From NCBI GenBank assembly GCA_037176885.1, contig JAWWNJ010000048.1:744001-808000 (forward strand): 64,000 nt of DNA. Reading direction: 5' to 3'. Under the pieces are notes generated by a model that saw nothing but the letters and a program-made list of their open reading frames with translations, had not been told where the DNA came from and did not search any database. Numbering within the stretch: the stretch's first letter is position 1; the number at the start of each line of letters is the position of its first letter. A program made the translations under genes and the position numbers. The stretch is from Favolaschia claudopus. Lineage: Eukaryota; Basidiomycota; Agaricomycetes; Agaricales; Mycenaceae. Of this stretch, positions 9,776 through 19,615 are shown piece after piece.

Positions 9776-11300
9776 ATATTCCCCAATCCGAGGATATATG
9801 TTATACAATTCGAGGTGTCTATGTAGAGACTGTACCTGTATTGCAATACGGTGGGCCGCGGCCCACAGTCGCAATGCATTATGGTCGGTAAATGGCCTCC
9901 GGTCAATAATACCCGTAATGCAATGCGTCCGTGGTGGCCGAAAAGGCAACAAATATAAAGTGTCAACACCGGGAATCGAACTTAAAAACGGTTGCATGAT
10001 GGCAACAATAGCAGCACACAACACACACAACCACTATACCACAAAGGAATTAAAATAAGTTATACATATCAGTAAAACTTGCTTTGAGTTGGCGCGACTC
10101 GATCCTATTTGAGCCTTTCAAACTCAGGACTTAGTTTTTCGCAATGTCGGTTGGTTGTAGGAGTCTAGGTAATTTATCTTGTTCAAGTTTCCTTTCAATC
10201 CTATGGAATATGGCACTAGACTGTTAAGTCGCGCTTAATCCCTTGTACTCGCGTTTCTCTTATCTCAGAATTCCGTTTCACGCGTCTGATTCCCGTTCAA
10301 GTTCACTTATTTCACGCGTTTAACAATTCTCTGATCAAATCACAAGTCCAATTTATAGATTGAAAACAAAACAGAAAACTAGTTAAGTTCCCTGGGTTGT
10401 CCCACTGGATGTGAACACTCTTTACTGAACGTGCGGCTGATAGCTTACACGGACAATCAAGGAGGGAGCAATCCACTGGAGCCCAGCTAATAATTTACAG
10501 GCTTTATATACTATGCTCGAATAAATATTTACATCTTAATCGGGTATCTACCTATGTGTCCTGGTACGTGTATTGTCCTTATTTAGCAGACGAGGCTGTT
10601 AAGTCACGCCTGTGTGTTGTGGTTGCACGCGCGAGTAACGTGTAAACACACGAGGAGTCATTATCGCATCTATCGCGTTGATCCCTCGTGATGGTCACGT
10701 GTGCGTGATGGATCCCCTCGATCCTTGACTCGAAACTGGCTTCTATCCCACTCATCGCGGCTAGCCTTTAGAGGATACGAATGTTCCTGCTACATGCCTC
10801 GCCTCGAGGTAAGGTCCTTCCGGTCCTTGCCAGAACTACTAATTCGTTCTTGAGTAGAGAAATCTCCTCAAGATCACTGATCCTTTGATGATCCGCTCTT
10901 CGGCATCCTCGGCAATCCTTCTGCCGCTACTCGGTTCCTCTTGATTCGTCGTTCCGCGACTCGAATCCCTTGATCTTGGTCTAGGCGCGCTGCCCAAGTA
11001 TTCCTCCAATGTTATCCCATGTTCCTTGATGTCCCCTTAGGTCCCAATTCAATTGATAGGATGGTTAGACTTAGAAGAGGGATTGATATCCTTGACTACC
11101 GTGTACGAGTACCCATTTCTGGATAATCATAAGTCGTAGCCAAGTCTAGCTTTCCTTGCATCATTTAGTTAACAGCGCGGGTACGCTTTAACCCTCTGAG
11201 ATATATTCCAAGAGATGTCCCTATATTCCTCTTAGTTCAAACACGCGTTATATAATGTTAAACATGTTCAAAATTGAGAAAACACGGGGTGTTTTCATCC
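9776..11300 (-). repeat. 5' LTR-like region of the gag element (outer boundary unclear)
   Basis: Upstream of the primer-site-like block in gag orientation. On the minus strand it carries TATATAAAGC (about 10510), a GTGGATT..CTCCCTCC segment, ACGCGTGAAA motifs near 10280-10320 and a small hairpin (AAAACAC-GGG-GTGTTTT, 11279-11295). No coding frame. The outer end is unknown. The SINE-like insertion at about 9800-10056 interrupts it. Confidence 0.35.
9800..10056 (-). repeat. tRNA-derived SINE-like element
   Basis: On the minus strand, GTGGTATAGTGGTTGTG near 10050-10030 matches an RNA polymerase III A box (TGGTATAGTGG). AGTTCGATTCC near 9980 matches a B box. The stems do not close as in a functional tRNA: the T stem is unpaired (TTAAG against CCCGG). 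A tRNA-unrelated body follows and contains a perfect 16 bp palindrome GTGGGCCGCGGCCCAC (9851-9866). The position inside an LTR-like region suggests insertion. Ends and target duplications were not resolved. The alternative is a decayed tRNA pseudogene. Confidence 0.45.
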
Positions 11301-11441
11301 CAGGCCTATCACCGTGTTGATACGAGTCATTTTCGTTTCTGAATGCTCGGATTGATGAACTTGATGGCCTGGCAGGCCGACTGATACATATCAGCTAGCC
11401 GTGTTTTTGTTTTCGATTTTCGTTTATACCGTATGCTTCGC
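11301..11441. other. Short intergenic stretch before the ubiquitin-like gene copy A
   Basis: No coding evidence. Upstream exons of the following gene may have been here but are not recognisable. Confidence 0.4.
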
Positions 11442-11579
11442 GGTGGTTCAGGGGGAGCGGGGGAAGGACCACAAGTTCATCTATCAGCCAATGGAACGGT
11501 TGTCACCGGCAGTGAGTTCAATCCCTTTCGTTCTGCACAACAAGGCTTCACTAGTCTGTGACTTACCGCGTGGCAGGTC

Positions 11580-12070
11580 ATAGGAGGGTCGCCTTATTAT
11601 ATAATCATCGCGTTTGGCAAGTTGTTCCTACGGCGGTTCCTGCCTCTTTCAACTGCGTGGTCGCTCATTTTCCCATAGTCTGAACGGTACGATGCATTAA
11701 TGACAGTTTCTCTACACTCCCCGGAGGTTAGAATAGCTTATTTCCTTATTTTGCAGTCCAAAGGCGAGTATTGTTTCTCTTCGTGGCCATTGGCCGGCGG
11801 CGAACACCTCAAATTGAACTCATCCAAATCTCATCCGTTTCTCGAGCTTTTTTCTGGCTTCAAGTGCCGATAATGCGTTTTAGATCAGTTGAAAGCCTTT
11901 TGCGAAAATAAGGCGCGTAAATACGTGTTCTAGATGCCAGGATGGAACGTGAGAAATTTATGATTATATAATAAGGGGACCCGCCAATCACTAACCCCTT
12001 GGAAGTGACAGACTATTATAATACACCGCAGGTACGAGGAGTTTTGTATTCTAATGTCTGTTTATAAGAG
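11580..12070 (+). repeat. Large intron of copy A, related to 36740-36960
   Basis: This stretch separates two exons that lie only about 30 bp apart in copy B. Its end (GAAATTTATGATTATATAATAAG...CCGCAGGTACGAGG...GTCTGTTTATAAGAGACTA) matches 36820-36950 in order and spacing. Confidence 0.5.
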
Positions 12071-12345
12071 ACTAAGGCTTCACCGTGAGCGAACTAACGA
12101 ATAATACGGTAGGCCAATCGTATCAATATTACCACCATTATAACATCAGCCTCATCGCCGCCGGACCCATCCGGCAAAGCGTAATGCAAAACTGGGTTCG
12201 ACCGTTCGCGCATCGATTCATGGAGTTCACAGCCGGCGACCGAGAAAAAGTGCTATTTGTCATGTTCTGTGCTTGGGTAGCTCTGCGCTGGCCTGGCCGC
12301 CGACGCAATTTTGCGAACCGCCTCGGGCTGGTTCCTAGACTCGTC

Positions 12346-12924
12346 ACCAGTCTGCTACACGTCGCCGACAATTGTGGCGAGCACGTCGGGCGTAGCAGAC
12401 TGGTAACTCTCGGGACACGTCAAAGGGCTGTCGCGGAGTTTGAAAATTTTGAGTGGTGCCGATCATCAATTTTGTTCAGTCTGCATTCCCGTTGCCCAAT
12501 GGACACAAACGCTGTTTAAATACACGTCTACCATCCCCCAATGCCTTTCACCTCCAGACATTCATGTCTGAGCTGTCATTTGGAGCGGGTTCCTCACCAT
12601 GAGAAAATGTGTTTAAAAATAAATTTAATAAAGATTTAGCGAGTAACGTGGCTCGCAGGTGTCGACAGCCTCAAGATAGCCTGTGAGCATTCTCAAAAGA
12701 CTAGAAAGAGTGTCTGTATGCTATTTCTACGTTGTGTGATCCATGTACAGTGCTTAAATTGCAGTTTTGTGAAAAGCTTGCTGAGCCGCTGCTGAGCCGT
12801 GGGTGAGCCGCAAGCCACGTAAGCCAGCCGTCAAAAATAGCTCGGCTCGGCTTTTTGCGGTGATGGCTCCAGAGCCATCAAAAGCCGAGCCGAGCTAGCC
12901 GAAGCCGAGCCGCGGCAACACTAG
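12346..12924. mobile_element. Insertion in copy A carrying two hairpins (MITE-like)
   Basis: Copy B is continuous where copy A carries these extra ~580 bp. At its start a 13 bp perfect inverted repeat ACCAGTCTGCTAC / GTAGCAGACTGGT spans 12346-12404. At its end a strong hairpin (12838-12897) pairs TAGCTCGGCTCGGCTTTT with its complement and TGATGGCTC with GAGCCATCA, surrounded by further AGCCG repeats. No target duplication could be defined. Confidence 0.5.
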
Positions 12925-13560
12925 CCCTCGTCGATGTGACGGGAGAGCGGAGACGGATGTCATTGGATCTTTGGAGAAATCCTAAAGTGCGCCAAGATAT
13001 ACGTTTGCGGAATAATTCTATAACACTTATAATTAATGCCTGCGTCTAGGCCTTCGTCAAAGCACTACAGAAATTCTTCGACCGAAACAAAGAATTGACA
13101 GCCATGATTATATCCAATACCTATCGTATACAAGATCGTGAATGCTCAGTTTACGATCTCGGTAGCGAGCTAGTTACCGCTGGCGCGGAGATCTTTATGG
13201 CGGCGATTCTGTTTCGCGAGTTCACCAAGGGGATGACCTGTCCGTATTGCAACTTCGAGGTCCCTGCGTCGCCGGGCTGTAATCTTCAACCCTCAATTGA
13301 TTGGTGAGCTCTATTCTGCACCAAACGACGAAGGATTTCTGTTCACGACTTTGCTTAGCGATCATTGTCACCAAAGGTTTTCAACATCTCATACATCCTC
13401 CTTTCTACGGCTCGAGGCACCAGAATCCGAGTCGTCCAAGACAACTATTGATGATGGGCTACCTCGACGTTTTCCGCCGGATTCCAACTCCGAGTTGATA
13501 TCCGATACGTCGAGAACCACTGCTGCAAGACAAACCAAACCATGACACAATCCTGCTTCG

Positions 13561-14781
13561 ATGAACTTAAAGTTTGTACACTTATTGCTATTACCTCCCA
13601 CTCTGTTAGGTGTTCACGATGGCAATCAGAGTAAGTCATTTAGGTTCCATTATCATTCTGCTCTGAATCTAACTAATTTCTGTGCAGGTGACAAAGGCGG
13701 CGAAGGATGTAACCCGAATCTATTGCCAGAACTCATATTGCTCAAGAAAGACGACGAGGCATTGGCGGGGGCCAAGATGTCGATGGCTACATTCTGCAAG
13801 ACGTACGACCTTGGGGACGACATACGTGAACTGCTGGACAACCAAGGATTAGATCCCGTCCACTCCCTCTTCGAACTACAGGATGCAAACCTGCTGGAAT
13901 ACGGATTCCCTATCGGTTCGATCGCTGAACTCAAGTGGGCGTTGAAGAAAATGATGCACACAGAGCATCCGGAAGTGTGCCTCATAGCGCCCGCTGTCAA
14001 ATCTCCCCCGATCGAGGAGGGTAATTACTCTCGACCAAATCATGGTTGCAGAAATCACTTACAGTATATCATTTTCAGGTGGGATCCAAGGCAGCGGCGC
14101 TCAAGACGGCTCAAGTGTGTATCTTACCACCGGCAAAAGCAAGCGAACAATGAACATGTCTGTCTAATGATTTCCACCAGATATAGCTGGTTTTGTGGTA
14201 CAGGGCGGCACTGTTATTCAAGGTTTATTCTTTTCTTGTCTTTTTTTTTTCGATAGATCGATCATTCATGTTCTCATAGGCGGCGTTGGAGGAAAGGGTG
14301 GGTGAGGAGAGCGGTGGGGGGTTGAAGGGGAAGGCGGCGCTGCTAGAGGCCCCTTCATTCCCGCCCTGCTTGTGAAACTTTTCGCCCAAATGCAGGGTAA
14401 GTAGTCGTGGATCCCCAACCAACACGCGCTCGAATAATGGTGACCGTAGGTGACATTGGTGGTGCCGGAGGCGACGGAGACGAATTTGGCGGGCCAGTCC
14501 AAGACGGAGATGCTCCTGAGCTGGGAGCTCTCGTCTTGTCTACTACCGAGGAAACGCGACGCAAGATACCGACGACGCTGATCGAGAACCTTGAGCTCAA
14601 CAACGATCTTCTGCTCATGCTGCTGAGGAAACACGGATATAGGACCGTCGGTGGCCTTCTCGAGTGTCGAAGAACAGATTTAAGCTACGAGTTGGGGTTC
14701 AAATGCGGCCATCTGGATGTTTTAAAGGCAGCGTTGTCCCGGTTTTGCAATGAGTGCGAGATCGAAGAAGTAGTTCAGTGA
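13561..14781 (+). CDS. Glycine-rich protein with two SAM-like domains
   Basis: Exons inferred: about 13561-13632, 13688-14021, 14080-14117, 14182-14221, a short one near 14282, and 14452-14781 (stop). Gly/Asp-rich segments (GVHDGNQSDKGGEG; GGIQGSGAQDGSS; GDIGGAGGDGDEFGG) alternate with two related helical modules. The first runs from MATFCKTYDLGDDIRELLDN to LKWALKKMM. The second runs from IPTTLIENLELNNDLLLMLL to LKAALSRFC. Both have the sterile-alpha-motif pattern ending in a GF-x2-G-x3-LK helix, so protein-protein interaction is likely. This glycine-rich plus SAM-like layout is common in Agaricomycetes. Joining phases fit at the checked junctions. The true start is uncertain: ATG 13561 is in frame, but homology with copy B upstream suggests these exons may be the 3' part of one longer gene with copy A. 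Confidence 0.6.
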
Positions 14782-14914
14782 AATCGTGTGCCGTTCTGAT
14801 GAATCTTACCTTCAAGTCCAGCAGTCGATTAAATGAATAGCTGCTTCTTCAGGCTCGTACTCCAGGTCAATGTAAAATACATTTACAGTAATGGCACTAC
14901 CGGACTAATCGATT

Positions 14915-15245
14915 CCACCCAACGACGTCAACAAGCACCACAGCAGACCGCTCTGAGGAGACGACACATCGAGGTGCACATCCCGCCCCATCCGCCACAC
15001 CAGCATCCAATGATCCATGGCCAAAATCCGCCAACCTTCAAACACATCTCCCCGGCGCGCCGGCTACCGCGTCCCAAACCCAACGCGTTCAACAACCCCA
15101 TAGCTACACCCGCAGCAGCAGCCCCGCATACAGGGGAACATATCCCGGGGCATCCGCTGCCCGAGGCGCAGAACCCTCTCGAGGAAAAGGTGAAAATGCG
15201 TCAAAGCGGGATGGCACAGCCACAACAAGGAAGAAGCGTTCCCGA
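14915..15245 (+). repeat. Dispersed repeat, copy 1
   Basis: Shares an ordered set of blocks with 34660-34975 and 39290-39640: CATCCCGCCCCATCC, CCGGCTACC, a GCAGCAGC/CGCATACAGGGG block, CCCGGGGCATCCG, and CACAGCCAC. A long Pro/Gln/His-rich open frame (14833-15492) crosses it, but that frame is not conserved in the other copies, so it is treated as repeat sequence. Confidence 0.55.
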
Positions 15246-16085
15246 CATCGCTCCTCTCCCTAGAAATACTCAGCGAGCGCTTCGAGGGCAGAGCCTTCGC
15301 CTCTGCAGACCGCTACTACGACCCAAGCCACAAACAGATGCGCTGCAGAACAAGCAGCAGGGAGTCCAATGGAGAATCAAGAAGACAAAGAAAAGCCCAT
15401 TATCATCTCTGAGCTCTTCGTCGGGGACCACAGCGCATAGCGCCACGAGCTCGATACGAGCAGAGAAAAAAAAAGCCACGTATCATTCGTGAGCTCGTCG
15501 CTCGGAATCACGGCGTATAGCACGGCGCAGTTTGCCACTCCGAGCTTCATGCATCTGTGCAAGTATGCGAGAACGTGGAGCCGCTCTCGCGAAGCTGCGC
15601 TCCGCCGTAACAGCCCAGCACCCGCAGTACGAAAGCGTCGAGGACATATCTCTCACCGCGAGAGCATGGGATGCCAGCTTCCCCTGCCGCTAGAGTCTTG
15701 TTTCTGCTTCCTCCATGGCCATGCATGCAGCCCTGCGCATGGGCAGCGGCATAGTCCGGACTTCGTAGAGCCCCTGTCAATCAAGCTGATACCAAATCCA
15801 CGCCTTGCGAAGTCGGAAGCACTGCGTCCACAACGCGCATAGCAGTATCTCGGCGGAACGAGCAGCGGGAAAGGATGTCGATGTCTGCGAGAAAAAGAAA
15901 GCGAAGTCAGCGCATAGGAGTTGGTTCGGGCACAGCGGAAAAAAGGGGAAATCGAGGACACAGTAGGGATGCATTGAAGCATCAAGGAGAACGACGAACG
16001 CGAAAAAAAGAGGAGACGAAACAGATAGAAGGGCAAACGGCATGGGAGAAGAAACGCACCATACAATCTCGAACACATCCCCTTC
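15246..16085. other. Low-complexity region, no gene supported
   Basis: GC- and AG-rich. Contains a short imperfect duplication (GAGCTCTTCGTCGGGGACCA near 15413 and GAGCTCGTCGCTCGGAATCA near 15491). Overlapping long frames on both strands have biased composition and no family resemblance. Confidence 0.4.
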
Positions 16086-16558
16086 ATTGATGTCGCTCTG
16101 GTGCCATATTCTGCTCCAAGGTGAAGCTTTCTCTCGCTCGTTGGCGGCATCTTCGTCCGAAGCGATAGCGAGAAGGGTTTGTGAGGTTGTGATTTGTGGG
16201 GGCCGGTGCGTGCATGGGGACAACGGAGAGAAACAGCATGAAGATCTGAAAGGTATCGTAAGCAGTGAAGAGGACAAGAATGATGCGAAAATTGTGCGAA
16301 AAGAGAGAAAAGCGAATGAATGATACAGCGCTGGAAGAACGGGCAGCAGGAAGGAAGGAAGGTAAAAGATGTGGGACTCCTGGGAGTGAACGAGAGAAGA
16401 ACATGCCCCCGAAAATTCCACAGAACTGAGTCAGTGGCAAGACAGCCTTTTGTATCTCGTAGCAGCTCGTAGCCCAGCGCGTAGCAGGCGCATAGTGCAG
16501 CTCCGGCAATCATCAGTCGTCGCCATCGAGACACGTTGAATGCAAGACGGTCTTCCAT
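16086..16558 (-). CDS. Possible small membrane protein, two or more exons (weak)
   Basis: From ATG 16558 the frame encodes a short basic start and one hydrophobic segment (LMIAGAALCACYALGYELL). A possible second exon (about 16245-16086) after the acceptor CCTTTCAG gives TLLAIASDEDAANEREKASP and continues to DINEGDVFEIVW before a donor GTGCGT. The two exons cannot be joined with certainty and two reading phases are plausible. No family recognised. Confidence 0.22.
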
Positions 16559-16784
16559 TCATTGCCAAGACGAGAACGATAAGAGCAAAATGCGAGGGTC
16601 TTTTGTTACTTGCATAAATAAATGGCCCATTTTATTCTTCTTCCCGGACAATCATGAAGCGACACTTGCGCGTTGATCTTTCCTTTTCGTGCTGGCCTCA
16701 TACGAGTTGAAAGCAGAATTGTGAGAAGTTCAAGGTGGGAAAATCAGCACAGGTAAACAACCGATCGGCGATGATGCCGCCGTG

Positions 16785-16960
16785 CCGGCTACTGTACCGG
16801 TGTGTATGGTAGCAACCACTGGATGGTGTGTTACGCTCTGCTCCGGCCAAAAGTTAGCAACAGTTGCCTTTTTAGGCGTTACAATTGCCAAATATAGTAA
16901 TTGGCGGCGAAGCCGGCCGGAAAAAATTCCTGGTACCGGTAGGATACCAGGTCTACTTTC
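16785..16960 (+). repeat. Inverted repeat arm, left
   Basis: TACTGTACCGGTGTGTATGG plus TAGCAACC, followed by GTGTTACGCTC, GTTGCCT and CCTGGTACCG. The same order occurs on the opposite strand at 17795-17955. Confidence 0.6.
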
Positions 16961-17181
16961 CGTAAATACGCCTCTCAGATCACCTACCAGATCATGGATT
17001 ACCAATCCCGTAAATGTCCGGAATCAACAGTCGTACATAAGAGTAAAAATATCACCGTGACCGAGCCAGCTTTCTGCCACCATGATGAAGTGCATTTGTT
17101 GCTCTTCCGCTACCTCTGCGTAGATGCCTCAGTCTAGTCTACGCCTTCCTCTCTAAACCACGGGTTCTTGCCCACAATTAT

Positions 17182-17530
17182 CTAAGACCAACAGGCTGAG
17201 TGGAGATTCGAGGTACTGAGTTTTCGGTGGAAAATGGTCAATCTCGAACACTTCTCCCGGTCCTGACGTCCCATGATAAGATCCTCTGGGCCCATGATGC
17301 TGGCGACACCCAGCAGCTGCGTAGCGACTATGTCGAACGATTCAGTTGGGATGGTACGACTGGGCAGGAGGGGCAGGACGACATCCCGCATCGCAGGATC
17401 AGGTGCAAGAGCATCGCTCGTCTGACTCCCTGTCTCTCTCAGTCAAGTGCACGTACCATCGAAAATCTGAATCCCAGCGGCGGTTTTGCGACTCTTCTGC
17501 GCAACTACGCCAAGATTCGAGGTATGTAAA
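17182..17530 (-). other. Possible exon fragment between the inverted repeat arms (weak)
   Basis: The minus-strand frame from about 17415 to 17182 reads MRDVVLPLLPSRTIPTESFD to VASIMGPEDLIMG, an amphipathic helical composition. An upstream piece (GVVAQKSRKTAAGIQIFDG, about 17528-17457) could join across a GTACGT intron. No recognised family; the plus-strand frame is equally open. Confidence 0.2.
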
Positions 17531-17794
17531 TCGCGAAGATGCCGCTCCGTTGGGCCGGTGCACGGCGTATTGTTGAAACAAGGAAAGGCTGGTAGGGCTT
17601 GAGATATGGGGTTGGAGGGAGGGGTTGGACGAGGTTGGTTGCATGAGGAACAACTCTGAATGATATATTTTGGATGGTTTGAGAAGGACTTACAACAACA
17701 ATTTGTATAATTCAAAGTCGTGCAGAGACTACAGGCACATCGTGTCGAAATTTTACCAACAAATATGCCGGGTCATAGAGAGATGACGACTGGG

Positions 17795-17955
17795 GACGAC
17801 TACCGGTATGTTCCACGGTACCAGGGGTGCCCCGGAGGGCCATACTATCGTCCAAAACGCGGTTTTTGAGCGTTACACAGCGAATTTAGGCAACATTTCG
17901 AGGCCGCGTTACGCGTTACGGTTGCTACCATACACGCCGGTACAGTACTTGCCAC
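17795..17955 (-). repeat. Inverted repeat arm, right
   Basis: On the minus strand TACTGTACCGGCGTGTATGG plus TAGCAACC, then GTGTAACGCTC and CCTGGTACCGTGG, mirror the arm at 16785-16960. The arms enclose about 0.8 kb. Target duplications not found. Confidence 0.6.
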
Positions 17956-18149
17956 GATCCTCTCACCGACTTCAAACCTGCAATTCTAAGGCCCTCCCTG
18001 CGACTCCTGCGACGTTATCGAAGACTCGAGCTTGACTAGTTTTGGGCCGACGTTTCGACTTGACTTGATGAAGTATCAAATGCCAACTTCGCGAGTCCGA
18101 TGTCTCGAATCAGCTTGGAATCAGGCTTCAGCGCTTCAGCGCCCGCATA

Positions 18150-18300
18150 ATTTTGGAGACGACATCATCTGGAAAGGCATTTTAGCAGGATAGAACTGGG
18201 CTTTCTACATAGACCTACATAGACTGAGCGGTTCTATGTAGGTCTATATAGGTCGCGTAGGGCGCATAGAGCACATACTCGGCTAGGCCGCATAGAAATT
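18150..18300. repeat. CATAGA/TCTATG-rich segment, relative at 26360-26510
   Basis: Repeated GGTCTATGTAG, CTATATAGG and CATAGACC motifs. A related motif mix with ATCATCTGGAAA is found in reverse at 26360-26510. Homology is weak but the composition is distinctive. Confidence 0.35.
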
Positions 18301-18310
18301 GTCCCATTTA

Positions 18311-19122
18311 TACGGTAGGCGGGATGGTCCCAGGTCAAGGTTCAATTTCAGAAATTTCCGCGGAGCGGAGTTCAAATCTGGGAGGGAAGCGACCTCATTT
18401 TGTCTTTTGTGCCTTTCTTTAACCCCTCAGACACCCATGAGCTAGTGTAGTGCTACCCTACGCTGCCTTGAATCATTCTCCATTGCCCGAGAAAGTCGAA
18501 TTCCATGTAGCTCGAATTGTGTTGCCGCGCCGAACTGATGTGTTTGATGGATGATCGGCAAGTTACATATTTAGTGTTCAATGGTCAGAAAATGTATCTT
18601 GAAAGGCGAAGTAGACTCTGCAATGCATTACTACTTGCACCCCGTATTTTATTTAGTCAGGAACTAGTGCTGTCGCACTGTAACTTTGTTTCGGCATCAC
18701 GGTGTAACACGATGGCCATCAAAATCCTAAAAGATATACTACTTATATTTGATACCTTCAATATAGTGTGGCTCCTAGGTTGTGGCCTGGTAAATCATAG
18801 GCTTCCAGTCAGGCGCTGTACTCAAGGAGACCCGCAAAACAAGCAAAAAAATCTTCCTCATCCAGGACACCGGCTCGGCGATCATTTACATCATTGATAC
18901 ATCATCAGGTTGGCTCTATTTCGATGTAAAATGCCTTAAGAATGCATTCTTTTGCTTGTTTTTAGCTCAAACAGTGGGGAGACCCTTGATATGAGGTTTA
19001 TAATGCTCCCTGAGCTACAAGGTAGTACCCAAAAATGCCTGAAACTGGATGCCCTTTCCCGGATTTCAACTCCGCTCCGCGGAAATTTCTGAAATTGAAC
19101 CTCGACCATCCCGCCTACCGTA
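18311..19122. mobile_element. Non-autonomous DNA transposon, 812 bp, with TIRs and 7 bp target duplication
   Basis: Left end starts TACGGTAGGCGGGATGGTC and right end is its complement. The terminal inverted repeat extends over about 60 bp (inner part TTCAATTTCAGAAATTTCCG then CGGAGCGGAGTT). Both flanks carry CCATTTA (18304-18310 and 19123-19129). There is no coding capacity. The outermost ~24 bp equal the ends of the larger element at 19147-25601, which begins only 24 bp away, so that element's protein could mobilise it. Confidence 0.85.
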
Positions 19123-19615
19123 CCATTTAGGTTGCTTGCACCGGCATACGGTAGGCGGGATGGTCGAGGTTGATTTTGCCATTCTGACATTTGACATCCG
19201 AAGAATTCCGAAGCACCGCGGCCAACTGTGTGATGTAAATCAGGCAGATGCCGAGTATGCCGGTACGAGAAATCTAAGCGCCACTTTGCCATGGGCATAC
19301 TATTACCCATATATGTAGTATGTAGCGGGTCCTGTGAGCCTATGCAGTGTCTTCTACTACCTCAAATGATTGTAAAAAAATTGCTGACCGTGGAATGGGG
19401 GACAAGTGGGTGACATCAATGATCGGAGATCAGACTCGATCAATCTGTCTCAATTCGGAATGTACGCAACAGTGACGCAAATGGATTTCGAGTGAGCCAG
19501 GTCGAAATGCAGTTGCGTCATAGGTTCAATTGCTGGAAGTGTATTCAGAATATTGACAATGATTGTTTATTGAGAGTCACTGTATCCTTTTTAATTTGGA
19601 TAAGTACGAGACTCG

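Larger units (their letters stand above)
11442..13545 (+). pseudogene. Glycine-rich / ubiquitin-like / zinc-ribbon protein, copy A (interrupted)
   Basis: Homologous to copy B at 27.06-28.12 kb. Parts in order: glycine-rich GGSGGAGEGPQVHLSANGTV (11442-11511, donor GTGAGT); a large intron; FTVSELTNNTV...QNWVRPFAHRFMEF (12077-12345); an insertion of about 580 bp; LVDVTGERRRMSLDLWRNPK (12927-12986); AFVKALQKFFDRN...VTAGAEIFMAAILF (from 13050). A zinc ribbon is formed by CPYC and, after an intron 13304-13358, CDHCHQRF. The LVD..-YRI-VTAG segment resembles the ubiquitin-like domain of a large agaricomycete family (recognised by eye). Splice sites are conserved between copies, but the insertion breaks the central exon with stops, so copy A is probably inactive. 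It may once have continued into the SAM-like gene next door. Confidence 0.5.

Noticed and set aside
9961..10055. Functional tRNA gene
   Set aside because: A and B boxes are present, but the T stem and acceptor stem do not pair.
14833..15492. 219-residue Pro/Gln/His-rich open frame
   Set aside because: It overlaps the dispersed repeat, the frame is not kept in the other copies, and composition alone explains its length.
15653..16558. Single 301-residue minus-strand gene
   Set aside because: Only the first part looks coding; the rest is Phe/Ser/Leu-rich translation of a purine-rich strand.
18936..19318. Open frames containing a repeated VGGMVEV motif
   Set aside because: The motif is a translation of the transposon terminal inverted repeats.
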